Source of the DNA: JASLMY01 sp965226475
GTDB taxonomy: Bacteria; Pseudomonadota; Alphaproteobacteria; GCA-2731375
NCBI GenBank assembly: GCA_965226475.1
Contig: CBDDDJ010000005.1
Location: 1,116,001-1,180,000 of the forward strand
DNA: 64,000 nt
Reading direction: 5' to 3'
Made by a program: the position numbers and the translations under genes. This document shows positions 40,357 to 50,661 of the stretch, piece by piece (position 1 is the stretch's first letter; every line of letters begins with the position of its first letter). The notes beneath the pieces were generated by a model, which was not told where the DNA came from, did not search any database, and saw nothing but the letters and a program-made list of their open reading frames with translations.

Positions 40357-41655
40357 TCACTCGCTTCCGCCGGCGGGATAGGGAAACAGCACCTCCCGCG
40401 TCGCCATGTCGAAGGGATAAATGGTGTGGTAGGCGCCGTCCCGGTACTGCACCAAGATCGCGGTGACGCCGTCGTTCTGCCCATCCGGGTCGAAGCGAAC
40501 GTGGCGCCAGGGCATCGGCAGGTCCTCGCCGGGAATGAAGGTCTCGCGCAGCGCCTGGTGGATCGCCTCGGGCTCGCTCGAGCCGGCCCGGTCGATCGCC
40601 GACAACAATACGAGGGCGCCGACGAACCCACGGATCGGCGGGTCGTGGATCGCCGTGCCGCCGGAGCGCCGGCGATAATGCGTGTCGACTTCCTCGATCA
40701 AGGCCCGACGATCGGCCAGGTCGCTGGCGAAGGGCGCGAGGGAGATGATGCCCTCGGCCAGCGGGCCGAGCGCCGACATCACCGCCGGGTCCATGAAGCC
40801 CGCGTTCTGCGCCAGTACGATCTCGGGCGCCCAGCCAAGCTCGCTCACGGTCCGCATCATCAGCAGCGCGTCCTTGGAATAAGCGGTCGGCAACAGGGTC
40901 TTGGCCCCACTGCCCATCGCGGTGACGAGCTGGGCGACGAGGGATGTGGTCTCGGCCCGGTAGGCGAGCTTGGCGGCCTCCTCCACGCCCCGCTCATGGG
41001 CCAGTTCCGACTGCACCCGGCCGCTCTCGACGCCGAAGGAGGAATCCTCGTGCAGGATGGCGACGGGGGCCGGCGCGGTCCCGCGCCGTTTGGCGAATTC
41101 CTCCAGGAAGTCGAACATCACCTTCGAATAGCGGCCGTCATGCGGGCCGGTGCGGAAAAACCAGCGGAAGCCGCGCCGGGTGAGGCCGGGGGCCGAGGAC
41201 TCGCCGGTGAGGAAGGGAATGCCGGCCCGCTCCGCCGCCGCGCTCGCCGCCGCCGTGACGCTGGAGTGGTAGGCGCCGAGGAGGGCCACCACGCCCTCTT
41301 CCGCGATCAGCCGTTCCGCCTCCCTCCGCCCGCGCACCGGCTCGCCGCCCGTGTCGGCGACGACGAGCCTGACCTTGGCATTGGCGAGCCCCGCGAGACC
41401 CGCGTTCCGCGCCAGCGGCAATTCGCCGTAATGGGCACCGTTCGCCACGTCGACGGCGGCCTCCACCGCCGCCAGCGCCGCCTTGCCGGCCGCCGCCGAG
41501 GAACCGCTCAACGGATAGAGGACGCCGATCTTCACCTCTTCGGCCGCGCGAACCGGATCAGCCGCCAGCAGCAGGGCGACCAGGAGCGCGAGCCCGCCGG
41601 CCAGGGCGCGGGCGGGATGGGGGAAACGAGATGTGGAGCCAGACGGCCGCGTCAC
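40357..41655 (-). CDS. Periplasmic ABC transporter substrate-binding protein (branched-chain amino acid / Peripla_BP_6 type)
   Basis: 432 residues from the GTG at 41655 (AAGGTGG upstream). The signal peptide (ARALAGGLALLVALLLAADPVRA) should be cleaved before AEEVKIG. Ligand-binding fold: VKIGVLYPLSGSSAAAGK, VVALLGAYHSSVTAAAS, IPFLTGESSAPGLT, VAILHEDSSFG. Cognate permease and ATPase genes are not in the window. Pairing with a CoA-transferase suggests a carboxylic acid, possibly aromatic, as ligand; this is inference. Confidence 0.9.
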   Translation of the reverse strand: MTRPSGSTSRFPHPARALAGGLALLVALLLAADPVRAAEEVKIGVLYPLSGSSAAAGKAALAAVEAAVDVANGAHYGELPLARNAGLAGLANAKVRLVVADTGGEPVRGRREAERLIAEEGVVALLGAYHSSVTAAASAAAERAGIPFLTGESSAPGLTRRGFRWFFRTGPHDGRYSKVMFDFLEEFAKRRGTAPAPVAILHEDSSFGVESGRVQSELAHERGVEEAAKLAYRAETTSLVAQLVTAMGSGAKTLLPTAYSKDALLMMRTVSELGWAPEIVLAQNAGFMDPAVMSALGPLAEGIISLAPFASDLADRRALIEEVDTHYRRRSGGTAIHDPPIRGFVGALVLLSAIDRAGSSEPEAIHQALRETFIPGEDLPMPWRHVRFDPDGQNDGVTAILVQYRDGAYHTIYPFDMATREVLFPYPAGGSE

Positions 41656-41813
41656 GGGGCCACCTTTCCAGGCTTGGAGACGCCGCCGGGCGACGGCGTC
41701 CGGTCCCGGGCTTAGCACGGGACGGGCGCGCGGGAAAGTCGCGCGGCGCCCCGCTTTCGCCGGCCACCCCGCCGATGCTATCAAGGCCGGCCAAAAGACG
41801 AGGAGCGCGCCCG

Positions 41814-42992
41814 ATGATCGATTTCGAACCGTCGCCGGAGCTGGAGGAGCTGAAACAGCGGACGGCGGCGTTCGTCCGCGACGAGATCATGCCGATGGAG
41901 GGCGATCCGCGCCAGGACGAGCATGGGCCGACGGACGAACTCCGCGCCGACCTCGTGGCCAAGGCGCGCGCCGCCGGCCTGCTGTCGCCCCATTGCGGGG
42001 TCGAGTTCGGCGGCCTGGGTCTGGGTCACGTCGGCAAGGCGGTGGTGTTCGAGGAGGCCGGCTATTCGACGCTCGGCGCCCACGCCCTGAACATCTCGGC
42101 CCCGGACGAGGCCAACATGCACATGTTGGAGGAGATCGCCGACAAGGCGCAGAAGGAACGCTTCCTCCGCCCCTTGGTGGCCGGCGAGGTGCGCTCCGCC
42201 TTCTCGATGACGGAGCCGGACGGGGGCGCGGGCTCCGACCCCTCGATGATGAAGACCACGGCGCGCGAGGAGGGCGGCGACTACGTCATCAACGGGCGGA
42301 AGTGGCTGATCACCGGCATGCTGGGGGCGGCCTTCCAGATCGTCATGGCCAAGACGCTGGATGCATCGGGCCGCGACGTCGGCGCCACCATGTTCCTGTT
42401 CGAGGCCGACGCGCCGGGCACCGAGGTCGTCCGCGTGCTGGAGACGATGGACACCAACCTCACCGGCGGCCACTCGATCGTCGACTATCACGACGTGCGG
42501 GTGCCGAAATCCGCCATCCTGGGCGAGGTCGGCCAGGGCTTCCGCTACGCCCAGGTGCGCCTGGCGCCGGCCCGCCTGACGCACTGCATGCGCTGGCTCG
42601 GCCAGGCGCGCCGCGCCCACGATGTCGCGGTCGACTATGCCCGCAATCGCCATGCCTTCGGCAAGCCGATCGGCGAGCACGAGGGCGTCGGCTTTCAATT
42701 GGCCGACAATCACATGGACCTGCACGCCTCCCGCCTCGCGATCTGGCACGCCGCCTGGGTGCTGGACCAGGGTGGACGCGGCGGCACGGAGAGTTCGATG
42801 GCCAAGGTGCTTTGTTCGGAGGCCTTGGGCCGCGTCGTCGACCGCTCGGTCCAGGTCCTGGGCGGCAGGGGGATCACGGGCGAGACGGTGGTGCAGAAGA
42901 TCTACAAGGACATCCGCGCCTTCCGGATCTACGACGGCCCCTCGGAAGTGCACCGCTGGGCGCTGGCGCGGCGGATTTTGCGTGCGAATTGA
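41814..42992 (+). CDS. Acyl-CoA dehydrogenase family protein (ACAD10/11-like)
   Basis: 392 residues; ATG 41814 with GAGGAG upstream. FAD/acyl-CoA fold: VRSAFSMTEPDGGAGSDPS, VINGRKWLITGM, RRAHDVAVDYARNRHAFGKP, VQVLGGRGITGETVVQKIYK and FRIYDGPSEVHRWALAR. The position of the general-base Glu in YEGxSE-type dehydrogenases is Asp here (YDGPSE), as in ACAD10/11-like members. It oxidises an unidentified acyl-CoA at the alpha-beta bond, passing electrons to ETF. It is divergent from the binding protein/CoA-transferase pair. Confidence 0.92.
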   Translation: MIDFEPSPELEELKQRTAAFVRDEIMPMEGDPRQDEHGPTDELRADLVAKARAAGLLSPHCGVEFGGLGLGHVGKAVVFEEAGYSTLGAHALNISAPDEANMHMLEEIADKAQKERFLRPLVAGEVRSAFSMTEPDGGAGSDPSMMKTTAREEGGDYVINGRKWLITGMLGAAFQIVMAKTLDASGRDVGATMFLFEADAPGTEVVRVLETMDTNLTGGHSIVDYHDVRVPKSAILGEVGQGFRYAQVRLAPARLTHCMRWLGQARRAHDVAVDYARNRHAFGKPIGEHEGVGFQLADNHMDLHASRLAIWHAAWVLDQGGRGGTESSMAKVLCSEALGRVVDRSVQVLGGRGITGETVVQKIYKDIRAFRIYDGPSEVHRWALARRILRAN

Positions 42993-43130
42993 GGCAGGCG
43001 CCCGATGTGATACGCGAGTTTCCCGGGCTTGCCGCCGTCGAACCGCGACAGGCCGGCGTATTGCGTCGCCGGCTTCGTTCGCCGCACGTTCATTATCGTC
43101 GTAACGAGCGACGACGTGTTCGATGCATCG

Positions 43131-43547
43131 TCACTCGGCAAGCGCGACCGGGCGAATGATCGGTCCGGCCGGGCCGGCATGCCACCGCATGAGCAGGGCT
43201 TCCAGATCACCGGTTCGAAACGGTTTCGCCAGCGCGGCGACGGTCAGGCCGCCGGCTTGTCCCAACAGGCGGGCGGAACGGCGGTAGAGCGGATCGTAGC
43301 CGCTGACGAGAACCACGGGTGCCGGACAATCACGGTCCGTGAGCCAGCCGAGCAACTCGACCCCGTCCTCGCCCAGCATCACGATATCCATGACAATGGC
43401 GTCAGGGGTCCGGTCATCATAGGCGGCGCGGAATTCGGCGCCGGAAGTCACCGCCGTCGCCTCGAATCCCATGTCCTCGACGATCCCGGCGATCGACTCG
43501 CCAATCTCGATATCATCGTCCACGATCAAAATATGCCTCGCCGCCAT
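43131..43547 (-). CDS. Single-domain CheY-like response regulator
   Basis: 138 residues from ATG 43547 with GGAGGGAG upstream. Receiver motifs: ILIVDDDIEIGES (acidic pair), phospho-acceptor in DAIVMDIVMLGEDG, Ser/Thr in VVLVSGYD and Lys in VAALAKPF. No output domain. The cognate kinase is not adjacent, so it may act in a phosphorelay or diffusible signalling. The 140-bp stretch between it and the acyl-CoA dehydrogenase holds no gene. Confidence 0.9.
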   Translation of the reverse strand: MAARHILIVDDDIEIGESIAGIVEDMGFEATAVTSGAEFRAAYDDRTPDAIVMDIVMLGEDGVELLGWLTDRDCPAPVVLVSGYDPLYRRSARLLGQAGGLTVAALAKPFRTGDLEALLMRWHAGPAGPIIRPVALAE

Positions 43548-43694
43548 CCCTGGCTCCCTCCGATCCGAGACCAAATCGCGTCCCGATAATTCCAAGGAAA
43601 TGAGGGAGGGGGCAACGCGCCCGATGTGATACGCGCGTTGGACATTCGAGGGATGGCGGCGGCGAGGCTGCCTCGGTTCACCACCCGCCACCGC

Positions 43695-45314
<1,620 letters not shown>

Positions 45315-45401
45315 GGGTGGTCCGAATTGATGCGCTTCGAAGCGCTATATAGAGTCCCCATGGCCGAATGAACAGACCCGGCGGCGGCCGGCCGGAGGAA
45401 G

Positions 45402-46490
45402 ATGCGCCCCCTGACCCGCGAGGAGCGTTTTCGAGGCCTGATCCTCGGCACCGCGGTCGGCGATGCCCTGGGCCTGCCGTTCGAGGGCCTGACGCGCGGA
45501 CAGCTCGCCCGCCTGCGCCAGGGCCGGTGGCGCCATCGGTTCCTCCTCGGCCGGGGTTTCGTCAGCGACGACACGGACCACACGCTCCTGGTCGCCCTGT
45601 CGTTGACGGCCGCGCCACGCGGGCGCGACGATTTCGAGCGCGATCTGGCCTGGCGCCTGCGCGGCTGGCTCGCGGGCCTCCCCGTCGGGGCCGGCCGCGC
45701 CACCTATCTCGCCGTCCTCCGCCTCTGGCTCGGTTTCGGCCCCGGGCGCAGCGGGATTCACTCCGCCGGCAACGGCCCGGCGATGCGAAGCGCCGTGATC
45801 GGCGCCTTTTTTGCCGACGATGCGGACCGTCTCGGTGATTTCGTCGCGGCCGGCACGCTGATGACGCACACTGATCCCCGCGCGCTGGTCGGCGCGCGCG
45901 CCATCGCCCTCGTCGCCGCGTTGAACACCGACGACCGCCCCGATGTCGACACCCTCAATGCGGCCTTGCGGTCGGCCGGACCGGACGACGTGGAGTGGGC
46001 GGGGCTTTGCGAGGCGATTGAAAGCGCGGCGGAGGCGGGGCTTTCGGTGGCGGAATTCGCCGCCTCCCTCGGCCTCGGCGAGGCGGTGACGGGTTTCATC
46101 AACCACACGGTGCCGGTGGCGATCCATGCCTGGCATACCCATTGGGGAGATTTCGAGGCGACGGTGCGCGAGGTCCTGGATTGCGGCGGCGATACCGACA
46201 CCGTGGCCGCGATCGCCGGCGCGCTCGCCGGCGCCACGGTTGGCGAAGCGGGCATCCCGAGGGACTGGATCGACGGCCTGGCCGCCTGGCCGCACGGGCC
46301 CGGATACATGCGGCGCGTCGCGGCGGCGCTCGAAAGCGCGTCGGCCTCCGGTCGGACCACCCCCAGGCCCGGCTGCTTCTGGCCAGCGCTACCGGTGCGC
46401 AACCTGATCGGCAACTTGGTCTCCATGGCGCATCTGCCGAAGCACTTCGTCGGGGCGCGGTCTGGTGACATCCAGGGGCCCGTGCCGTAA
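45402..46490 (+). CDS. ADP-ribosylglycohydrolase (DraG/ARH-like) family protein
   Basis: 362 residues. Metal-site motifs: LILGTAVGDALGLPFEGL near the N-terminus, FVSDDTDHTLLVALSL, GNGPAMRSAVIG, LMTHTDPRALVGA and GGDTDTVAAIAGALAGA. These Asp clusters bind the two Mg ions of enzymes that remove ADP-ribose from proteins (arginine) or nucleic acids. No DraT-like transferase or nitrogenase gene is nearby, so the target is open. Its stop codon TAA is formed by the first three bases of repeat copy 2. Confidence 0.88.
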   Translation: MRPLTREERFRGLILGTAVGDALGLPFEGLTRGQLARLRQGRWRHRFLLGRGFVSDDTDHTLLVALSLTAAPRGRDDFERDLAWRLRGWLAGLPVGAGRATYLAVLRLWLGFGPGRSGIHSAGNGPAMRSAVIGAFFADDADRLGDFVAAGTLMTHTDPRALVGARAIALVAALNTDDRPDVDTLNAALRSAGPDDVEWAGLCEAIESAAEAGLSVAEFAASLGLGEAVTGFINHTVPVAIHAWHTHWGDFEATVREVLDCGGDTDTVAAIAGALAGATVGEAGIPRDWIDGLAAWPHGPGYMRRVAAALESASASGRTTPRPGCFWPALPVRNLIGNLVSMAHLPKHFVGARSGDIQGPVP

Positions 46491-46628
46491 TTCCGACCTG
46501 CGTTGCGTGCAACTCATCGCGGGTCGGCAAGCGCGACCGCGCGACCGAGCTTGTGCGAGGAAAAGCCCGCGAGGCATCTGAACGCCTGACAATCCGCGAT
46601 TAGTCCCTCTCATTGCGGGTTGGTATTA
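46488..46628. repeat. Dispersed structured repeat, copy 2 (about 141 bp)
   Basis: It begins TAATTCCGAC and ends GTTGGTATTA; see copy 1 at 3318-3457 for the shared architecture. Differences in the terminal hairpin are paired: where copy 1 has CCGGC/GCCGG, copy 2 has TCCGC/GCGGG, so base pairing (with G-T pairs) is retained. The first hairpin is kept with one wobble (GACCTGCG/CGCGGGTC). The first three bases serve as the stop codon of the glycohydrolase gene, meaning insertion at or right behind a coding end. Confidence 0.75.
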
Positions 46629-46668
46629 AGACTTTCGCTCCCGCGTCCTCGCCCCGGGCCGACCCCCG

Positions 46669-47017
46669 ATGAAGCCGCCACCCTTCGACTACGTCGCGCC
46701 CGAGAGCCTCGAGGAGGTGATTGCCTTCCTCGGCGAACACGGCGGCAGCCTGGCGCATGGCGATCCGGCGGCCGAACCGCCGACGATGATGCTCCTTCTC
46801 GACGCGCGGCTGACCGCCAGGGGGCCGGCCGGGGCACGGACGATTCAAGCCCGCGACTTCTTCGCCGACGCCCTGGAGACCGCGCTGGCCGACGACGAGT
46901 TCCTGGTCGGCATCGAAATTCCTCCGCCGCCGAAGGGAATAGGCTGGGGCTTCGAGGAATTTTCCCACCGGGCCGGCGATTTCGCCCTGGCCGGCGCGGC
47001 GGCGATGGTCGGCCGGA
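46669..47017 (+). pseudogene. CO-dehydrogenase-type medium (FAD) subunit fragment
   Basis: ATG 46669; the N-terminus MKPPPFDYVAPESLEEVIAF is typical of the FAD-binding subunit of molybdenum hydroxylases. After FLGEHGG the sequence jumps directly to SLAHGDPAAEPPTMMLLLDA, skipping the segment with the FAD-pyrophosphate motif AGGQSL-x and the first half of the FAD domain. Later parts (FFADALETALADDEFLVGIEIP, FSHRAGDFALAGAAAMV) are in frame up to about 47010, where a second junction begins. No FAD binding is possible. Confidence 0.8.
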
Positions 47018-47131
47018 ATCGAGATCATGGAACTGCCGATCACGCCGGAGCGTCTGTTCCGGCTGATCCAAGGGGCGAGGAAGAAGGAGACGGCATGTAC
47101 CTGGGGATCGAAGACGGAACCTCGGTGGTGA
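47009..47131 (+). pseudogene. Molybdenum hydroxylase large subunit (CoxL-type) C-terminal tail
   Basis: In another frame, directly abutting the FAD-subunit fragment, GIEIMELPITPERLFRLIQG matches the extreme C-terminus of CoxL-like catalytic subunits (usual form: M/LPxTPERVWxxIQ). Everything between the medium-subunit fragment and this tail, including the molybdopterin domain, is missing. The short extension to the stop at 47129 is probably not native. Confidence 0.6.
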
Positions 47132-47155
47132 CGGGGGCGGCTATTCGATAGTGGG

Positions 47156-47290
47156 TTAGGGCGCCCGTTCGAACGCCTCGAGGCCGGCGCGGTAGGTGGC
47201 AACCTCCTCGGCGTCGAGTACCGGACCCGGAGCGACGAAGCCGTCCTCGCGTTAACGTTCGATCTGTTCGTCACTCAGTACCCGAGACAT
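47156..47290 (-). pseudogene. N-terminal fragment of a second phytanoyl-CoA dioxygenase-like gene
   Basis: From ATG 47290 (preceded by GAGAGGGAGAGG) the translation is MSRVLSDEQIER-stop-REDGFVAPGPVLDAEEVATY and then RAGLEAFERAP-stop. The normal family start is LSxEQIxxYRxDGF, so the TAA at 47252-47254 replaces the Tyr codon. Only about 44 codons remain; the rest is deleted. Confidence 0.65.
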
Positions 47291-48112
47291 GTTTCCTCTC
47301 CCTCTCGCGGGATGGCCGACCACCAGATCGTTTTCCGTTTGCCGGTTCTCGCCCCTGACCAAGGTGATCGGCAGGTCGGTCCACTCGAGGCGGCTGTTGA
47401 CGCTCATGTCGAGGTCGCGGCGGAACACCGAGGTCGCGGGCATGTAGCGGATGGCGATGCCGGCGCGGCGGTGGCCAGACGTGTTGGCGGCCGAGCCATG
47501 CACGAGGTGCATATCGTGCAGCGAAATTTGTCCGGCTTCGAGTTCAACGTAGTGGGCCTTCGCCTCGTCCATCTTCTCGTCGTCGATCACCTGATGCAAA
47601 GTGCGGCGGGGATCGCGGTCGGTCCCGTGGCCGAAGTCGCCCTGCTTGTGGGAGCCCGGGATATAACGCATGGCGCCGTTGGCAATGTTCGTATCGTCGA
47701 AGGCGACCCAGGCAGTGCAGGTCGCAAGCGGGCGGATCGGCCAGTAGTGCCCATCCTGGTGCCACGGCAGCTCGCGCCCGACCGCCGGCGGCTTGCAGAA
47801 AAGCTGCGTCGTCCAGAGGATGATGTCCGGGCCGATCAACTGCCCCACCAGGTCGAGGATTTCCGGATTCCGGACCAAGTAGGTGAAGGCCGGATTGCCC
47901 TTGTTGGCGAAGGGTGGGGCCGCGTCCATGTGCAGGTTGTAGAGGTGATCGGCCGGCGTCTCGGGATTGTCACGGACGGCATCATCGACCGCCCGGCTCA
48001 GCCGTTGGACCTCGTCAATGGAAAGCCGGAAGCCCTTTGGAATGACGAGGCCGTCGTCACCATGGCTGGCAATTTCTCGTTCGCTCAACATTGTGGCAAG
48101 CCTATCGCCCAT
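47252..48112 (-). CDS. Phytanoyl-CoA dioxygenase (PhyH) family protein, C-terminal run-through
   Basis: 286 codons. Fe(II)/2-oxoglutarate jelly-roll: first ligands in LPWHQDGHYWPI (HxD), distal His and 2OG-binding Arg in MHLVHGSAANTSGHRRAGIAIRY. The family hydroxylates acyl-CoAs or small lipophilic substrates. After NDLVVGHPA the frame reads through a purine-rich ribosome site (RGRGN) and into the start of the following fragment, ending at its TAA, so the original stop has probably been lost. The ATG could be 48112 or 48091 (MLSEREIASHG), the latter closer to family norm. The core domain is intact. Confidence 0.85.
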   Translation of the reverse strand: MGDRLATMLSEREIASHGDDGLVIPKGFRLSIDEVQRLSRAVDDAVRDNPETPADHLYNLHMDAAPPFANKGNPAFTYLVRNPEILDLVGQLIGPDIILWTTQLFCKPPAVGRELPWHQDGHYWPIRPLATCTAWVAFDDTNIANGAMRYIPGSHKQGDFGHGTDRDPRRTLHQVIDDEKMDEAKAHYVELEAGQISLHDMHLVHGSAANTSGHRRAGIAIRYMPATSVFRRDLDMSVNSRLEWTDLPITLVRGENRQTENDLVVGHPARGRGNMSRVLSDEQIER

Positions 48113-48196
48113 CCTGGTTCCGGCTCAAGCTTGGTCTTCTCGCCGGGGCCCGGCTGCGATACCCTCCCAGGCGAGGAATGCCAAGGAGAACCGGCA

Positions 48197-49051
48197 ATGC
48201 TTCAGGCACGCGAGGCGAGCGGCTATTCGCGGATCTCGGTGAAGCCGCTCGGCGGCACCATTGGGGCCGAGATCTTCGATGTCGACGTGGCGGCGGAGCT
48301 GGACGACGAGACCATCGCCGAGATCCGCCAGGCGTTGCTGGATTATCTGGTGATCTTCTTTCGCGACCAGAAACTCGACGTCGAGCGCCACCGGGCCTTC
48401 ACGCGGCGCTTCGGCGAACTCTTCATCCATCCTAACTATGACATGGGCCAGGCGGAGCCGGAGATCGTCCATCTGCTGCGCGAGCCCGAGGACCGCACCG
48501 TCGCCGGCGGCAAGTGGCATGCCGATACGACGATGATGGCGACGCCGCCGATGGGCGCCATCCTCTATGCGCTCGAGGTGCCCGAGGTCGGCGGCGACAC
48601 GCTCTTCGCCAACCAGTACCTCGCCTACGAGAGCCTCTCGGACGGCATGAAGGCGTTGATCGAAACCTTGAAGGCCGTGCACAACGATACCCGCGTCGCC
48701 GGGCCCAAGGCGGGCGTCAACGCCACCCGCTCGACCAAGGTGCGGGAGGACGACGACTGGCATCCGACCGAGCACATCCATCCAATCGTCCGCGCACACC
48801 CGGAAACCGGCCGCAATTGCCTCTCCGTCAACGAGGTCTACGTCCACCGGATCGACGGCATGACGGTGGAGGAGAGCCGCCCGATCCTCGACTATCTCCA
48901 TGCGCACGCCCGGCGGCCCGAATTCACCTGCCGCTTTCGCTGGCGGGCGGGCTCGATCGCCTTCTGGGACAACCGCTGCAGCCTGCACTTGGCGATCAAC
49001 GACGCCCAGGGCGGCACCCGGCACATGCGGCGCACCCAGATCGCCGGATGA
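48197..49051 (+). CDS. TauD/TfdA-family Fe(II)/2-oxoglutarate dioxygenase
   Basis: 284 residues; ATG 48197 with AAGGAG upstream. N-terminal VKPLGGTIGAEIFDVDV is a family hallmark. Iron ligands: KWHADTTMMATPP (HxD) and distal His in ARRP...DNRCSLHLAIND; 2OG Arg in TRHMRRTQI. It cleaves or hydroxylates a small substrate such as taurine or a chlorophenoxy acid; the specificity is not decidable. It is divergent from the PhyH-family gene with an 84-bp shared promoter region. The stop overlaps the next start (ATGA). Confidence 0.92.
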   Translation: MLQAREASGYSRISVKPLGGTIGAEIFDVDVAAELDDETIAEIRQALLDYLVIFFRDQKLDVERHRAFTRRFGELFIHPNYDMGQAEPEIVHLLREPEDRTVAGGKWHADTTMMATPPMGAILYALEVPEVGGDTLFANQYLAYESLSDGMKALIETLKAVHNDTRVAGPKAGVNATRSTKVREDDDWHPTEHIHPIVRAHPETGRNCLSVNEVYVHRIDGMTVEESRPILDYLHAHARRPEFTCRFRWRAGSIAFWDNRCSLHLAINDAQGGTRHMRRTQIAG

Positions 49052-49746
49052 CGCGAGCCCCGACCCGCGCGCTCTTCATCGCCCTTTGGCTGGCGCTGCT
49101 CGCCGGGCCGGCCGTCGCCGCCGAGACGAGCCTGGCCGAACGCCTCGCCGGCCTGGCGCGGGAACACGGCTTCACCATCGTCGGCGTCGACCGCCTCCGG
49201 GGCGAAGCTTCGGTCGTCGCCGGCGGCAATGACGTCGAGGCGGAGGTCGGGACCCTGCTCGCGGGCCACAATCACGTCATCCGCCATGGACCCGACGGCG
49301 CCATCGCCAAGATCGTCATCCTCGGCGCCAAGCCGGACCCGGACACGGTGCCACGTGGCATCGTCGTGGAAACCGAGCGCCTGGGGTCGCACCACGTGGT
49401 GGCGGCCCGGCTGACGGGGCCCGACGGCACGGCGCACGACCTGCGGCTGATCGTCGACACGGGCGCGACGAGCGTGGTGCTGCCGGCCTCGTGGATCGAC
49501 CGGCTGGGCTTCCTGCCGGAGGAGCTGTCGCCGGGCATGGCGCACACGGCGGGCGGCCAGGTGGCGACGCAAATCGGCCGGCTGCAAGCCGTGGCGATCG
49601 GCCGGGCGCTTAGGCACGAGGTCCTCGTCTCGTTCATCGACGACGCCCAAATGGGCGGCAAGGCCCTGCTGGGCATGAGTTTCCTCGACGGCTATCGCTT
49701 CGAGTTCGACCGCTCGGGGAACCGGTTGGTTCTGTTCGCGCGATGA
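49048..49746 (+). CDS. Retropepsin-like aspartic protease (clan AA), secreted or anchored
   Basis: 232 residues. The N-terminal signal sequence (TRALFIALWLALLAGPAVA) precedes a linker and a single retropepsin domain with the catalytic LIVDTGATSVVLP, the flap region MAHTAGGQVATQIG and LLGMSFLDGYRFEFDR. As in related bacterial proteins with one D-T-G-A motif it should dimerise. It is translationally coupled to the dioxygenase gene upstream, an unusual pairing whose reason is unclear. Likely periplasmic. Confidence 0.85.
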   Translation: MTRAPTRALFIALWLALLAGPAVAAETSLAERLAGLAREHGFTIVGVDRLRGEASVVAGGNDVEAEVGTLLAGHNHVIRHGPDGAIAKIVILGAKPDPDTVPRGIVVETERLGSHHVVAARLTGPDGTAHDLRLIVDTGATSVVLPASWIDRLGFLPEELSPGMAHTAGGQVATQIGRLQAVAIGRALRHEVLVSFIDDAQMGGKALLGMSFLDGYRFEFDRSGNRLVLFAR

Positions 49747-49788
49747 CGGCCGGGCTCGATATCGGTACCGCGCCACCGGTTCGCGCGG

Positions 49789-50589
49789 TCATCCGGGTTG
49801 TTCGCGGAGGAAATCGCGAACCAACTCGTTGAACCGTTCCGGGTGCTCCAGGCTCGAGAGGTGGCGCGCGGGCCTCAGCCATTCGAGGCGGGCGTTCGGG
49901 ATCAGGCGGGCCATCGTCTCCGTCACCTTGCGCGGCGCGCCCGGATCCTCCGGCGTGCCGACGACGAGGGTCGGCGCCGCGATCTCGGGCAGGCGCGGCG
50001 TGGTGTGGAGCCCGCGCATCGCCTCGACCACGGCGGCGAAGCTCTCGGGCCGGAACTCGCGGATCTTTCGTTCCATGTAGAGGTAGCCGGGGATCCGCTC
50101 CGCCGCCGCCCTGTCCGTGAACCAACGCGACATCAGGGGCGCGTGCACCGGCTCGATGCCGCCCGCCAGCACCTGTCGGGCCCGCTCGCCCCAGAGCGCG
50201 AGCTGCGCCTCGTCGTATTCGGAGGTCGTATTGACGAGCATGAGCGAGGCGACGCGCTCCGGCCAGCGGAGCGCGAAGGTCTGGCCGATCTGCCCGCCGA
50301 GGGAAACGCCGCAGAAGTGGACGCGGTCGATACAAAGCGCGTCCAGCAGGCCGGCGACGTCGGCCGCCAGCGTCTCGAGCGTGTAGGGCCCGGGCGGCGC
50401 ATCGCTTCCGCCGTGGCCCCGGGTGTCCCAGCGCAGCACGCGAAAGCCCGCGAAGGCCGGCAGGTGCGGCCGCCAATAGTCGAGGCCGGCGCCGAAACAG
50501 TGGTTGAGGCAAACCACGGGCGCGGTCTCGGGCCCGGTGAACTCATGGGCCATCTGGATCTCGCCCGCGTCGATCCGTCGAATTGTCAC
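49789..50589 (-). CDS. Alpha/beta hydrolase (3-oxoadipate enol-lactonase-like)
   Basis: 266 residues. Oxyanion region VVCLNHCFGAGLDYW, DTRGHGGSDAPPGPYTLETL, nucleophile elbow FCGVSLGGQIGQ, an acid region TLVVGTPEDPGAPRK and His in PARHLSSLEHPERF. The arrangement resembles PcaD lactonases, but no other beta-ketoadipate genes are present. It is divergent from another hydrolase of the same family 72 nt away. Confidence 0.87.
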   Translation of the reverse strand: MTIRRIDAGEIQMAHEFTGPETAPVVCLNHCFGAGLDYWRPHLPAFAGFRVLRWDTRGHGGSDAPPGPYTLETLAADVAGLLDALCIDRVHFCGVSLGGQIGQTFALRWPERVASLMLVNTTSEYDEAQLALWGERARQVLAGGIEPVHAPLMSRWFTDRAAAERIPGYLYMERKIREFRPESFAAVVEAMRGLHTTPRLPEIAAPTLVVGTPEDPGAPRKVTETMARLIPNARLEWLRPARHLSSLEHPERFNELVRDFLREQPG

Positions 50590-50661
50590 CGCCGCCCCTT
50601 TCTCCTAACGTCCCGTCGGCGCGCCGACCTTAGCGATTGCCACGCGCCGGAGCGAGGGGTC

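Noticed and set aside
43125..43150. CGGCAAGCGCGACCG motif as a third copy of the 140-bp repeat
   Set aside because: Only about 15 bases match the conserved centre; termini and hairpins are missing and it lies at the end of the response-regulator gene.
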